Numbered from the stretch's first letter, positions 1 to 8,136 are shown. The stretch is 64,000 nucleotides of DNA from Pontibacter akesuensis (GCF_001611675.1 NZ_CP014766.1:2418001-2482000); one strand, 5' to 3'. Notes: generated by a model not told the origin, from the letters alone. Made by a program: numbers and translations.

Positions 1-1346
1 GTTTCAGTTTTCTTTTTTGTGTCTGTCGCCTTCTTGTCGGTAGTATAGTCGGCGGGGAAACTGTTGAGCTGGCGCCATATCTCGTACCAGATCGGAACGG
101 TGTTCAGCATGGCCCACCCTTGCACCCCGGAGCCGACGCGCAGCGCATCAGGCCACTCTTCCTGCTCCGGGTCCGGCACCACCAGCAGGCGGTACTGCCC
201 GTTGGTGCCCGTGTTGTCGATCACAGCCACTGTGCCACCAAATGTGCCGAAGCTTGCTCCCGGCCAGCCAGAGAATACCAAGGCCGGCCACCCCTCAAAC
301 TGCAGGCGCATGTCATCGCCGGGCTTTATAAGCGGCAGGTCCAGTGCATTCACGTAAAGCTCCGCCGCCAGCTGTGGGCTGCTGGGCATAATAGTGGCCA
401 GAGCCTCTCCCTCTTTGATGGTTTCGCCAATGCCGGCCTTCAGGGTTTTAACCAGATAGCCATCCTGCGGCGCCACAATGTGGTAGTACTGGTTTCGTAC
501 CTCTGTGCTGTTGTACTCGCTTTGCAGCTTGGCAACTTCGGCCTGGGTGCCCAGTACGTAGGAGCGGGTTGCGTTCAACTCGGCCTCGGCTTTCGCAATT
601 TTATCAGCGTACTCGGCCTGTAGCGAGTTGAGCTCTGTGCGGGCGTTCTGTAGTTCTGCACGCGTCGCATCTGTTTTGTTTATCACCGACAGCAGCTTGG
701 CCTGTGCCTCCTGTAGCTTCAGGCGGCGCTGCTCCAACTCCGTTAGCGACTTCAGCCCCTGCTTGTACAGGTTCTCCTGGCGGATAAACTGCGATTCTGC
801 TACGGCCAGTTCTGTGCGCTGTGCCACCACGTCCATGCTGTCGCTTTGCAGCTTCAGGCGCGTTTGCTCCACTTTGTTGCGGGCTTTCTGCAGACTGTAT
901 ACAAGCCCTTCGCGCAGCGCCTCTATCTGTTCCTGCATGGCCAGCGCCTTGGCGCCTGTGGCAACGGCAGACCCCTGCTTCGCCTCTAACTGCTCCCCCA
1001 GGTTGGCCAGCAGGTTGGGGTCCATGTACTTCTCCTTTATCTCGGAGATACTGGCAATTGTATCGCCTTTTTTCACAAAGGCGCCCTCCATCACATACCA
1101 CTCTGTAATACGGCCTGCAATAACGGCCTCCAGCGTTTGCGGCCGGTCCTGCGGCGTCAATGCCGTCAGCGTACCTATTGAGTTGATGTTCTGCGTCCAG
1201 GGCAGGAAGAGGCACAGGAGCACGACCAGAAAGATGCCCCCGATCCAGTAGGTCAGGATGCGGCCCTGGCGGGGCGTCTGCACCTGCTGCATGGCTTTCA
1301 ACTGTGTGTGGTCCGTTTGTGTGGTATCGTTTGATGTTTTAGGCAT
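1..1346 (-). CDS. HlyD-family membrane fusion (periplasmic adaptor) protein, 3' end cut by window edge
   Basis: About 448 codons lie in the window and the frame is open to base 1, so only the extreme C-terminus is missing. The ATG at 1346 is followed by a short basic cytoplasmic segment, one transmembrane helix at about residues 30-50, a first lipoyl-like half (AGRITEWYVMEGAFVKKGDT, about residues 76-96), a long alpha-helical hairpin rich in Gln, Glu, Leu and Ala, a second lipoyl half (APQDGYLVKTLKAGIGE) and a beta-barrel region. This is the architecture of adaptors that join an inner-membrane exporter to a TolC-like channel. It starts 6 bases after the stop of the ABC gene and is the third gene of a TetR-ABC-HlyD operon. 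A TolC homologue beyond the left edge is likely but not seen. The family call is secure; the substrate is unknown. Confidence 0.9.
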   Translation of the reverse strand, partial: MPKTSNDTTQTDHTQLKAMQQVQTPRQGRILTYWIGGIFLVVLLCLFLPWTQNINSIGTLTALTPQDRPQTLEAVIAGRITEWYVMEGAFVKKGDTIASISEIKEKYMDPNLLANLGEQLEAKQGSAVATGAKALAMQEQIEALREGLVYSLQKARNKVEQTRLKLQSDSMDVVAQRTELAVAESQFIRQENLYKQGLKSLTELEQRRLKLQEAQAKLLSVINKTDATRAELQNARTELNSLQAEYADKIAKAEAELNATRSYVLGTQAEVAKLQSEYNSTEVRNQYYHIVAPQDGYLVKTLKAGIGETIKEGEALATIMPSSPQLAAELYVNALDLPLIKPGDDMRLQFEGWPALVFSGWPGASFGTFGGTVAVIDNTGTNGQYRLLVVPDPEQEEWPDALRVGSGVQGWAMLNTVPIWYEIWRQLNSFPADYTTDKKATDTKKKTE

Positions 1347-1352
1347 AATTTC

Positions 1353-3089
1353 CTAAGCTGTTACTTCTGTTAATTCTCTCAATAATTCATGCCGGCTAAT
1401 TTGCTCAAAATTGCCGGAGGCCACGAGTTTACCGTCCTGCATCAGTAGGGTTTGGTCGCAAAGCTTCATCACGTCATGGTCGTTCGAGACAATGAGCATG
1501 CTCCATTCAAATTCCTGACTTGTGAGCGTACGCATCATGTGTATCTTTTCTTTTTTACTCATACCTACCCAGAAGTCATCAATAATAAGCAGCTTAGGGC
1601 GCCTTGCCAGGCTCCGGGCCATCACTATTTTGCGGGCAATGCTACCCGGCAGGCGCTGGCTTCCGCCCACAAGGTACGTTTGCAGCCCCTCCGGAAGTTC
1701 GTGTACAAATTCATTCAGGCCAACCAGCTTTATAGCCCAGAGCACGTCATTAAGGGGCAATTGGCGGCCTAGGGTGATGTTTTCGATCAAGGTGCCGTCA
1801 AATACCTGTTCTGTCGAGATGTTGTCGCCGATAAGGCTGCGCAAGCTGCCGATGTGCAGGTCGCGGAGGGATACATCGCTGTAGACAATGCTGCCTTCAT
1901 ACGACGGGTAAAGCCCCAGCAGCAGGCTTATAAGCGTGCTTTTGCCCGAATTGTTGTAGCCTGCCAGGCACACGCGCTCCGATGGCTTTATGCTAAAGCT
2001 GATGTTGTCGATTACCAGCTTTTTAGTGTCGGGATGGCGGTAACGCAGGTGGCGCACCTGTATGCCCAGTCCACCGTCTAGCGGAAGCTCTTCCAGTCTT
2101 GTGCCCTTCACATCTTCGATAGGCAAGTCTGTTACCATGCCTATTTTGTCCAGGCTTGTCAGCACGTCATACACCGTATCCAGTTTTATGATGATCTTCT
2201 CCACGGCATTCATGATAAGAATGATAATGATCTCGGAGGCGACAAACTGCCCGATATTGATCTCCCGCTGCACCACCAGAATACAGCCCAGCACCAGCAA
2301 GCCACCCGTGATAAAGGTCTTAAAGCCAACGAAGCTGAGGTACTGGGTCATGAGCACGCTAAAGTGCTCCTTCCTCACTTTTAGATATTTACTTACATAA
2401 CCGTCGGTGCGCTCCATGGGCAGGTTGGTGTGGCCCACCAGCTTAAAGGTGCTCAGGGAGCGGGCCATCTCCTCCAGCCAGGCTACCAGTTTATACTTGT
2501 ACTTCGATTCTTCCAGGCTCGTTTCCACCCCTTTTTTGCCTGTCAGCCAGATAATGGTTACAAGCACGACGATCAGTATCACGCCCAAAAAGATAAAGTA
2601 TGGGTGATAGAGCGACAGCAGGATCAACCCGAACACAATCTGGATAACGGCGGTGGAGAAATCCAACAGTATTTTGGCCAGCCCCTTTTGCAGCGACACC
2701 ACATCAAAAAAACGGTTCATCAACTCGGGCGGGTAATACTTTGTCAGCGACTCGGCCTGCAGGCGCGGGATGCGGTAAGCAAAATCGAAGGCGGTTCGGG
2801 CAAAGATGCGCTGCTGCAGGTACTCCACCAGCCACAACTGCATCACCTGCAAACCACCCACTAGCAGCAGGGCCAGCACGATCAAACAGATCAGCACCAC
2901 CACCGACACGGGAATCTGGCCGCTGGACACGAAGCCGATAATGCTCTGTATGCCCAGGGGCAGTGCCAGACTGATTAAGCCAGCCGCGACAGCATACACA
3001 TAGAGGTAGGTGATTTCACGTTTCTCTACAGACAGCAGGTGCAGGAAACGCTGCATTGGCGTGATTTTATTTTTGGAGGAGGCACTCAT
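1353..3089 (-). CDS. ABC exporter, fused membrane and ATPase domains, with degenerate ATPase motifs
   Basis: A 578-residue half-transporter: membrane domain with helices near residues 26-50, 60-88, 143-182 and 250-300, then an ATPase domain from about 340. Walker A is intact (G377 to T385, ending SGKST) and so is the A-loop aromatic Y350, but other motifs depart from consensus: the Q-loop Gln position is S425, the LSGGQ signature reads LPGSI (480-484), the residue after the Walker B Asp (D504) is Asp rather than Glu, and the H-loop His position is N536. There is no N-terminal C39 peptidase domain. It lies 10 bases after tetR and just before hlyD, so it is probably the motor or scaffold of a type-I-like export complex. 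From memory, similar degenerate exporters occur in other Bacteroidota, so this looks like a conserved variant rather than a decaying gene. Confidence 0.88.
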   Translation of the reverse strand: MSASSKNKITPMQRFLHLLSVEKREITYLYVYAVAAGLISLALPLGIQSIIGFVSSGQIPVSVVVLICLIVLALLLVGGLQVMQLWLVEYLQQRIFARTAFDFAYRIPRLQAESLTKYYPPELMNRFFDVVSLQKGLAKILLDFSTAVIQIVFGLILLSLYHPYFIFLGVILIVVLVTIIWLTGKKGVETSLEESKYKYKLVAWLEEMARSLSTFKLVGHTNLPMERTDGYVSKYLKVRKEHFSVLMTQYLSFVGFKTFITGGLLVLGCILVVQREINIGQFVASEIIIILIMNAVEKIIIKLDTVYDVLTSLDKIGMVTDLPIEDVKGTRLEELPLDGGLGIQVRHLRYRHPDTKKLVIDNISFSIKPSERVCLAGYNNSGKSTLISLLLGLYPSYEGSIVYSDVSLRDLHIGSLRSLIGDNISTEQVFDGTLIENITLGRQLPLNDVLWAIKLVGLNEFVHELPEGLQTYLVGGSQRLPGSIARKIVMARSLARRPKLLIIDDFWVGMSKKEKIHMMRTLTSQEFEWSMLIVSNDHDVMKLCDQTLLMQDGKLVASGNFEQISRHELLRELTEVTA

Positions 3090-3099
3090 AAAATATTGA

Positions 3100-3783
3100 T
3101 TACTGGTGGTCTATTGCGGAAAAGATCAGGTGCTTCAGGAATGCATAGGTCTCTGCCTCGGCATGCTGATGCCCATGAATGTTGGTGAGCGTGGGAAGAT
3201 GCTGCGCAAAAAACAGCTGCTGGTGCGCCGCCTCCAACACCGTGCTCGTTAGGGCGTGCGGGTAGGGGTAGGTGGGGTTTACCTGCAGCACGATCTGGGC
3301 CACATGCTTGCAAAGCCGCTTGTACTCCAGAAAATAGCCTTCCTTGTTGTCTGCATCCACTTCTTTGGTCAGGTATACTTTAGAGGCTTCCACAATTACA
3401 ATGCGGTGCAGCGCTCTCTCGTCGACGTGTGTGGTGGCGGGATCGTTCTGGTTAGAGCTGCTGATAACCTGCAGCACGCGGTGCAGGCGCTCGCGCGGGT
3501 CCTGTATGTTGTTCGTCTCAAAGGTAACGCGGTAATCTACCCAGGCCCAGTACCAGGAAACCAGGTACACCAGTAGCTTGTGCTTGTTCTCGAAATAGCG
3601 GTAAATGGATGCCTCGGTAGAGCCTATCTCGGCAGCGAGCTTTTTGAACGTGAAATGCTCAAAGCCCAGTGCATCAATCAACTTTATACTTTCGGAGATG
3701 ATTTTCCGGCCTAACTCGGTACCCTCAGGTTCCCGGAGGTAAGACTTATGGTTTAAGGAAATTCTAATGCCCGTTGCCAACAT
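3100..3783 (-). CDS. TetR/AcrR-family transcriptional regulator
   Basis: The 227-residue protein has an N-terminal helix-turn-helix of TetR type at about residues 27-75, with the typical phrase FTFKKLAAEIGSTEASIYRY followed by FENKHKLL. The C-terminal ligand-binding half is helical and not assignable to a substrate. It is the first gene of the minus-strand operon with the ABC exporter and the HlyD adaptor, so it probably represses that operon in the absence of an export substrate. A TAnnTTTG promoter and a 6-1-6 palindrome lie just upstream, which would allow autorepression. ATG at 3783 is the first in-frame start and gives a slightly long N-terminus before the HTH. Confidence 0.9.
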   Translation of the reverse strand: MLATGIRISLNHKSYLREPEGTELGRKIISESIKLIDALGFEHFTFKKLAAEIGSTEASIYRYFENKHKLLVYLVSWYWAWVDYRVTFETNNIQDPRERLHRVLQVISSSNQNDPATTHVDERALHRIVIVEASKVYLTKEVDADNKEGYFLEYKRLCKHVAQIVLQVNPTYPYPHALTSTVLEAAHQQLFFAQHLPTLTNIHGHQHAEAETYAFLKHLIFSAIDHQ

Positions 3784-3833
3784 TATGCCTGTTTGTTTCT
3801 TGAAAATAATAGCGACTGCCTGTTTAAGTGCTG

Positions 3834-3841
3834 CAAAGATA
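3834..3841 (-). promoter_or_regulatory. Bacteroidota-type -7 element of the tetR-ABC-hlyD operon
   Basis: On the minus strand the bases read TATCTTTG, a match to the TAnnTTTG element of Bacteroidota housekeeping promoters, about 50 bases before the tetR ATG. I see no clear -33 TTG; the palindrome at 3860-3872 lies about where it would be. Confidence 0.45.
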
Positions 3842-3859
3842 TACTTGCTTTTGCTTATA

Positions 3860-3872
3860 ATAGTATTACTAT
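3860..3872. promoter_or_regulatory. candidate TetR operator (ATAGTA-T-TACTAT palindrome)
   Basis: A perfect inverted repeat with 6-base arms and a 1-base centre lies about 19 bases upstream of the tetR -7 element, overlapping the expected -33 region. Odd-centred palindromes beside their own gene are typical TetR-family operators. No footprint evidence is available; the assignment is inference from position and symmetry. Confidence 0.4.
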
Positions 3873-4079
3873 CATAAATGTTTCGGGAACTGCTACTTTT
3901 TTTTTAAAAAGCGCTATATGCTCAAAAATGACACCTTTCTACTGCTGTCTAATGTTTATTCCTGTAAAGTAGAGGGCTGGGATAGGAGTTAATTTGAATC
4001 TGAGATGCAGAATGGGCGTGGGGATAGCCGGGATTTTAACCTCACACGTTAGGCAGCACCACATTTCAACAAATCCCCG

Positions 4080-4087
4080 TACCTTTG
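4080..4087 (+). promoter_or_regulatory. -7 promoter element TACCTTTG of the DEAD-box helicase gene
   Basis: The bases match TAnnTTTG exactly and lie 52 bases before the chosen ATG at 4139. If this is the promoter, a longer reading of the gene from the TTG at 4085 is impossible because that codon is inside the element. Confidence 0.45.
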
Positions 4088-4138
4088 CAGGCTGGCTTCG
4101 CCGTAAGTATAGGCAGAGCCATTGTAAACACCAGCAGC

Positions 4139-5404
4139 ATGAAGTTTGAAGATTACCGCATTTCCGACGAGATAAAGAACAGCCTCGACAAGCTGGGCTT
4201 CCGGAAACCTACCGATATCCAGTTCAAGGCTATTCCACCCATTATGAAGGGGGAGGATGTGCTCGCTATTGCGCAGACCGGCACGGGCAAAACCGCTGCC
4301 TTCGCTATTCCCATCATCGACAGGCTGCAGTACGGCAAAAACCGCAAGCGGAACGACGGGATTAAGTGCGTGGTGATGGTGCCGACGCGTGAACTGGCGC
4401 TGCAGATCACTGAGGTCTTCAACCAGATTGGCCGTGGTACCCGCGTATCAACTTTCTGCGTGTTTGGCGGGGTAGAGCAGGGGCCGCAGATCGCGAAGCT
4501 GGAGGCAGGCATCGATATACTGGTAGCCACACCTGGCCGCCTGTTTGACCTGGTAAGCCAGGGTTATATTCAGCTGCACCGCATTGAGGTGCTGGTGCTC
4601 GACGAGGCTGACCACATGCTGGACCTCGGCTTTATCCACGATATCCGCCAACTGATCACGAAACTACCCTACAAGCGCCAGACGCTGTTTTTCTCGGCCA
4701 CCATTAACGAAAAGATTAAGGAGCTGGCCTACTCGCTGGTGAACAAGCCGGTGCGCATCCAGATATCCCCGAAAGACCCCGTTGCCAAAAACGTGGACCA
4801 CTCGGTGATGTACGTAAGTATGGATGACAAGCGCTTCTTTCTGGAGCGTGTGGTGAAGGAGAACCCTGATAAAAAGATACTGGCCTTTGTGCGCACCAAA
4901 GTACGCGCCGAGCGTGTGGTAGCGGCCATGGAGCGCGTAGGCATCGAGGCGATTAGCATACACGGGGGCAAAGAGCAGAAAGACCGCCTGGAGGTAATGC
5001 GCAAGTTTAAGAAAGGCGAGGTAAAGCTGCTGGTCGCGACGGATGTGAGTGCCCGCGGCATTGATATCCCAGCCGTAGAATACGTGGTGAACTACGATTT
5101 GCCGGAGCAGCCCGAGAACTACGTGCACCGCGTGGGCCGTACGGGCCGTGCCGAGGCAAAAGGCATCGCCGTGAGCTTTTGCGCGCCGGAAGAGAAGCCG
5201 ATTCTCGATGAGATCCAAACCTACCTGACCAAAGACATCAAGGTGCTGGAGCTTGACAAGGAAGATTACGAAGCCACCATCGATTTCAGCCCGGAGGCCA
5301 AGTATGACTGGAAGGCGCTGATGAAAGAGGCGGAGGAAAGCGAGGAGAAGGTAAAGGCTGCCAAATCCAAGAAGGCAAAAGCCAAGGCAAAAAAGAAGAA
5401 ATAG
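4139..5404 (+). CDS. DEAD-box ATP-dependent RNA helicase
   Basis: The 421-residue protein carries the helicase motifs in order: Q motif (GFRKPTDIQ), motif I AQTGTGKT, Ia PTRELA, TPGR, motif II DEAD, motif III SAT, and the C-terminal RGIDIP and HRVGRTGR motifs. It ends in a tail of alternating Lys and Ala that probably binds RNA nonspecifically. It belongs to the RhlE/CsdA-like group that unwinds rRNA or mRNA structures, with cold adaptation or ribosome assembly as likely roles. The start is ATG 4139 (MKFEDYRISDEI); an in-frame TTG further upstream lies in the promoter. A strong hairpin follows the stop. Confidence 0.93.
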   Translation: MKFEDYRISDEIKNSLDKLGFRKPTDIQFKAIPPIMKGEDVLAIAQTGTGKTAAFAIPIIDRLQYGKNRKRNDGIKCVVMVPTRELALQITEVFNQIGRGTRVSTFCVFGGVEQGPQIAKLEAGIDILVATPGRLFDLVSQGYIQLHRIEVLVLDEADHMLDLGFIHDIRQLITKLPYKRQTLFFSATINEKIKELAYSLVNKPVRIQISPKDPVAKNVDHSVMYVSMDDKRFFLERVVKENPDKKILAFVRTKVRAERVVAAMERVGIEAISIHGGKEQKDRLEVMRKFKKGEVKLLVATDVSARGIDIPAVEYVVNYDLPEQPENYVHRVGRTGRAEAKGIAVSFCAPEEKPILDEIQTYLTKDIKVLELDKEDYEATIDFSPEAKYDWKALMKEAEESEEKVKAAKSKKAKAKAKKKK

Positions 5405-5425
5405 TAATACAGGGGCTATAAAAGC

Positions 5426-5462
5426 AAAGGCCAGTGCGGACAACAGATCTGCACTGGCCTTT
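5426..5462. terminator. bidirectional intrinsic terminator between convergent genes
   Basis: A 12-bp perfect stem (AAAGGCCAGTGC and its complement) with a 13-base loop has A residues on one side and T residues on the other. It serves the helicase gene and the convergent 5506 gene. Confidence 0.85.
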
Positions 5463-5505
5463 CTTGTTTAATTCAGCTGAAGGTCGCTGCTGTTTATGAT
5501 GCTTT

Positions 5506-5988
5506 CTATACTTTGTTGCTGGCCTTCACCTGCTCCAGCAGCCGCTCTATCCATAAAATCAGGAACAGGGCTACCAGGTTGATGCCAATGAACTTCTCAC
5601 CCATGTCGGCGCCTGCCTGAAACTCGAAAGAGGAGAGTGCCACCCGAAACTTAAATACCCAGGAGCCGATCATGTCAAAGCCAAAGCCAATGCGCAGCCC
5701 CGACACATACTGGAAGCCAAACGCCCCGAAGGTAAAGTATACCACCTGCAACACCTGGTTGATGAGCGAAACAACCAAACCGCGTTGCGCGTTGCGGAGC
5801 AGCATGCGGCCGCAAAGTATGGAGAAAACGAAGAGGCCTACCGCAAAGAAGGTAATGCGCAGCGCCGGCTGATCAATCATCACCTGGCCCTGGAAAAGCA
5901 CCCAGGCCGTGAGCAGAATACCCAATACTCCTCCCGCTACCTGGTAAATGGCTAGTGCCTTTAACTGCTTGTGAACGTGCTGCGCCAT
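5506..5988 (-). CDS. conserved hypothetical integral membrane protein
   Basis: A 160-residue protein with about four hydrophobic segments: residues 14-32, 40-62, 70-95 and 135-152. I do not recognise a named family or any catalytic motif. The stretch between the third and fourth helices contains repeated Gly-Phe pairs. It stands alone, convergent with the helicase gene across a shared terminator, and a TACCTTTG promoter lies about 37 bases before its ATG. A membrane location is certain from sequence; function is not. Confidence 0.75.
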   Translation of the reverse strand: MAQHVHKQLKALAIYQVAGGVLGILLTAWVLFQGQVMIDQPALRITFFAVGLFVFSILCGRMLLRNAQRGLVVSLINQVLQVVYFTFGAFGFQYVSGLRIGFGFDMIGSWVFKFRVALSSFEFQAGADMGEKFIGINLVALFLILWIERLLEQVKASNKV

Positions 5989-6024
5989 ACTTTAACGATG
6001 CTGATTGTGCCTGTAAATGTGCCG

Positions 6025-6032
6025 CAAAGGTA
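6025..6032 (-). promoter_or_regulatory. -7 promoter element TACCTTTG of the 5506 membrane-protein gene
   Basis: On the minus strand the element matches TAnnTTTG and lies 37 bases before the start codon at 5988. A TTTG upstream is present but the spacing is short (about 15 bases). Confidence 0.4.
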
Positions 6033-6078
6033 GCAAAATAACGGTGGCAAAATGGTGGAAGGCAAGTATGGAAGCGGG

Positions 6079-6606
6079 TTACTTTGCCAGTGTCAGCTGT
6101 ACGAAGCCGTTGGCAAAAGATTTGCTCTGGCTTACCTGAAGGTGCTTTTCCTGCGTGCCTTGGGCGAACAGCGAAATGCCGTTGCCAAGTATAATCGGGA
6201 CATACGTGAGCACGATTTCATCGATCAGCCCGGCGTTCAGGAGCAGCGTGTTGAGCTGGCCGCCGCCAATGAGCCAGATATCCTGCCCTGCCTGCTGCTT
6301 CAGCTGCTTTACAAAATCCGCTGGGTTTTCCTGCACAAACTTTACATGCTCAGTGTCAGGGAGCTGGCTGCGGCTGAAAACGTAGTTGGTTTTGTCGGGG
6401 TAGGGGAAGGGCATGTCGAAGCCAAGGATGACTTTGTAGGTGCTGTGCCCCATCAGGGTGGTATCAATAGCGGCAAGCAAGGCGCTGTAACCGTAGTCTT
6501 CCCCCGCTATCGCATACCGTTCGTCGTGCAGCCAGGTGGTATCGCCATCAGGCTTGGCAATATAGCCATCTAAGCTGGCGGCTATGTAAAGGATAACCTT
6601 CCTCAT
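6079..6606 (-). CDS. dihydrofolate reductase / RibD C-terminal domain family protein
   Basis: The 175-residue protein opens with MRKVILYIAASLDGYIA, the nucleotide-binding strand of the RibD_C/DHFR-like fold, and has MGHSTYKVI and LIGGGQLNTLLL further on; the GGG segment contacts NADPH in this family. It has the length of the single-domain YyaP/YwjB-type reductases rather than of a full RibD deaminase-reductase. The physiological substrate of these stand-alone reductases is usually unknown. It is followed on the same strand by nothing within 90 bases, and its upstream neighbour at 6628 is a secreted protein without an obvious link. Confidence 0.85.
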   Translation of the reverse strand: MRKVILYIAASLDGYIAKPDGDTTWLHDERYAIAGEDYGYSALLAAIDTTLMGHSTYKVILGFDMPFPYPDKTNYVFSRSQLPDTEHVKFVQENPADFVKQLKQQAGQDIWLIGGGQLNTLLLNAGLIDEIVLTYVPIILGNGISLFAQGTQEKHLQVSQSKSFANGFVQLTLAK

Positions 6607-6627
6607 AAATACAAAGGCATCGGTGCT

Positions 6628-7305
6628 TTACTTCCTTCCGTTGGCAATGACAAATCTAACGGGTATGTAGACGATCGATGCCACAGACTTGCCGCCTACT
6701 ACAGCTGGTGTCCAATCATCGGGGAGGAGCTGCACGACGCGAAGCGCCTCTGCGTCCAGAAGGGGTGTAACAGAAGTGGTCACCTGCTCGCTTACCAGCT
6801 CTCCATCTTCGGTTACCACAGCGCATATTACTACAGTTCCTGATTGGTTATTACGCTGTGCCACGGCCGGGAAGCGGGCGTTTTGCCCTATCCAACCATA
6901 CATGCGGGGGTTGCCGCCGAAGAACAAGGGTTTGGAATCAACCTTGGTTGTAACAAACTGCTCGCCTGTATATACCGGTATGTCGAACGAGCCGGTATCA
7001 GGCTGCAGGTATGTTATAGTGCTGTTGTCGAAATTATAGGTATGGTCTGGCTGGCCTTTAAAGTCGTAAAAGGTCCAGGTGCCCGACATGCGCCCCATCG
7101 TATAGGAGCCCTTGGCGCTCCAGGCGCGCCCTTTGATGCTGTAGGGACCGTGCTTGATGGTTCCGTCGCTTCGCAGCACATGAAACTCCTCTACAGAGTC
7201 GAGTGCCTTATTTTCCTTTTTCACGAGAGCAGGTTCTGCCGGGGTTTGCGCAAGTGCCGCAAAGGGAAGCCACAGCAGGAGCAGCAGCAGGTTAAATTTG
7301 TTCAT
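6628..7305 (-). CDS. secreted TonB C-terminal domain protein with MORN-like segment
   Basis: The 225-residue protein starts with a signal peptide (MNKFNLLLLLLWLPFAALAQ). Residues about 40-95 hold short Gly-Tyr/Trp repeats (HGPYSIKGRAWSAKGSY, SGTWTFYDFKG) like MORN/YwqK toxin-antidote repeats, and residues about 130-222 resemble the TonB C-terminal domain, with ARFPAVAQRNNQSGTVVICA and a VVQLLPDDWTPA phrase. Unlike classical TonB there is no N-terminal membrane anchor followed by a Pro-rich spacer, so it is unlikely to transduce energy from ExbBD. Proteins of this form are common in Bacteroidota and have no firm function. It begins 21 bases after the end of a palindrome-bearing upstream region. 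Confidence 0.8.
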   Translation of the reverse strand: MNKFNLLLLLLWLPFAALAQTPAEPALVKKENKALDSVEEFHVLRSDGTIKHGPYSIKGRAWSAKGSYTMGRMSGTWTFYDFKGQPDHTYNFDNSTITYLQPDTGSFDIPVYTGEQFVTTKVDSKPLFFGGNPRMYGWIGQNARFPAVAQRNNQSGTVVICAVVTEDGELVSEQVTTSVTPLLDAEALRVVQLLPDDWTPAVVGGKSVASIVYIPVRFVIANGRK

Positions 7306-7312
7306 AGGAGCT

Positions 7313-7333
7313 ATTGTAGAATGTGTCTACAAT
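7313..7333. repeat. inverted repeat ATTGTAGA-ATGTG-TCTACAAT upstream of the TonB-domain gene
   Basis: Two 8-base arms flank a 5-base centre, ending 8 bases from the start codon of the 6628 gene on its 5' side. TCTACA/TGTAGA words recur at 7969-7983 upstream of the DCC gene. It may be an operator or a hairpin in the mRNA leader. Confidence 0.5.
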
Positions 7334-7391
7334 ATACTTTAAATTATACAAGTTTAAGCCTTTTGCTAAAATTATATAATAAAGTTTGAAT

Positions 7392-7796
7392 TTAGCTTTT
7401 AGCGAACAGTAGGAGCTTTGTCAGCTTGTAAAAGGAGTTCCTATTGTCGGCTACTAAACGGTAGCTGCGCTCGGCTATTTTATCTGCCAGGGGCAAGTGG
7501 TGGTAAAGCCAGTTCCAGGTACCGCTGTACCCGCTGATCTTCAGCAACACGGCCACAGCCTCTGCACCGCGCAGGCGCTGGCCATACCTGGTTATCAGGT
7601 AAACGGATTTCCTGAATTGCTTTCTGCTGATGCCGTAAAACTCCTCCGGCACCTCCTGAAACGGCACGTAAGTTACCTGGTCCTTTGTCAGGCGTTGCCA
7701 GCGGCTTATCCAAAACTTACAGAAACTGCAATCGCCGTCGTACACAACAATTGGTTTAGCGGGTGCTGCTGTGAGGTGTGGTGTCTTGTCTGTCAT
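7392..7796 (-). CDS. DCC-family (DUF393) thiol-disulfide oxidoreductase-like protein
   Basis: The 134-residue protein contains VVYDGDCSFCKFW near residues 17-29, which is the DxDCxxC signature (first Asp and the two Cys) that gives the DCC family its name. The remainder matches the family in having a WLYHHLPLADKIAERSY segment. Members are predicted thioredoxin-like proteins; no substrate is established. I place the start at ATG 7796 (MTDKTPHL); an in-frame extension to 7952 adds a Cys-rich, low-quality N-terminus that does not resemble the family. Confidence 0.85.
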   Translation of the reverse strand: MTDKTPHLTAAPAKPIVVYDGDCSFCKFWISRWQRLTKDQVTYVPFQEVPEEFYGISRKQFRKSVYLITRYGQRLRGAEAVAVLLKISGYSGTWNWLYHHLPLADKIAERSYRLVADNRNSFYKLTKLLLFAKS

Positions 7797-8136
7797 AAAA
7801 ATATTTGTTTGTCCTGAAGTAGTACCTGAGCCTAAATCCTTCGGTGGCTGCCTTAGGCATTTACAGCAAGATGCGGTATGCGTGTTTATACTTTCTTCAG
7901 GTGTATTGGTTGGCCGCGGGAGCGGGTTTAGCCCGAAAAGGAAGGTTGGCATAATGCTGTGGAAATAGTCTACAACCTGTAGAATAAAAGACCAGGTTGC
8001 CAGAACAATCTACACATTCATCTTGTTGTGTTATGTGTATAAATGGTTAATTAACAGGTATTTGTAAAATAATATAGGTTTGGCACGATTCTGTTACTAT
8101 GGGAGGAGAACAAAGATCAAAGCAAAACATTAACCT
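7797..8136. other. intergenic region between the DCC gene and a PepSY-like gene
   Basis: About 340 bases without a convincing gene. It contains the TCTACA-ACC-TGTAGA palindrome at 7969-7983, another TCTACA at about 8009, and the TAGGTTTG promoter at 8075. Confidence 0.5.
8075..8082 (+). promoter_or_regulatory. -7 promoter element TAGGTTTG of the PepSY-like gene
   Basis: An exact TAnnTTTG match 55 bases before the ATG at 8137, in an AT-rich stretch. Confidence 0.45.

Larger units (their letters stand above)
3784..4138. other. divergent intergenic region between tetR and the DEAD-box helicase gene
   Basis: This gap of about 355 bases holds the tetR promoter and palindrome on the left and the helicase promoter on the right. 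It is AT-rich with a run of nine T followed by A residues near 3897-3907. I see no small ORF or RNA gene in it. Confidence 0.6.

Noticed and set aside
7797..7952. 52-codon N-terminal extension of the DCC protein
   Set aside because: It resembles no DCC member, has clustered Cys and Pro, and a good ATG lies just before the conserved domain.
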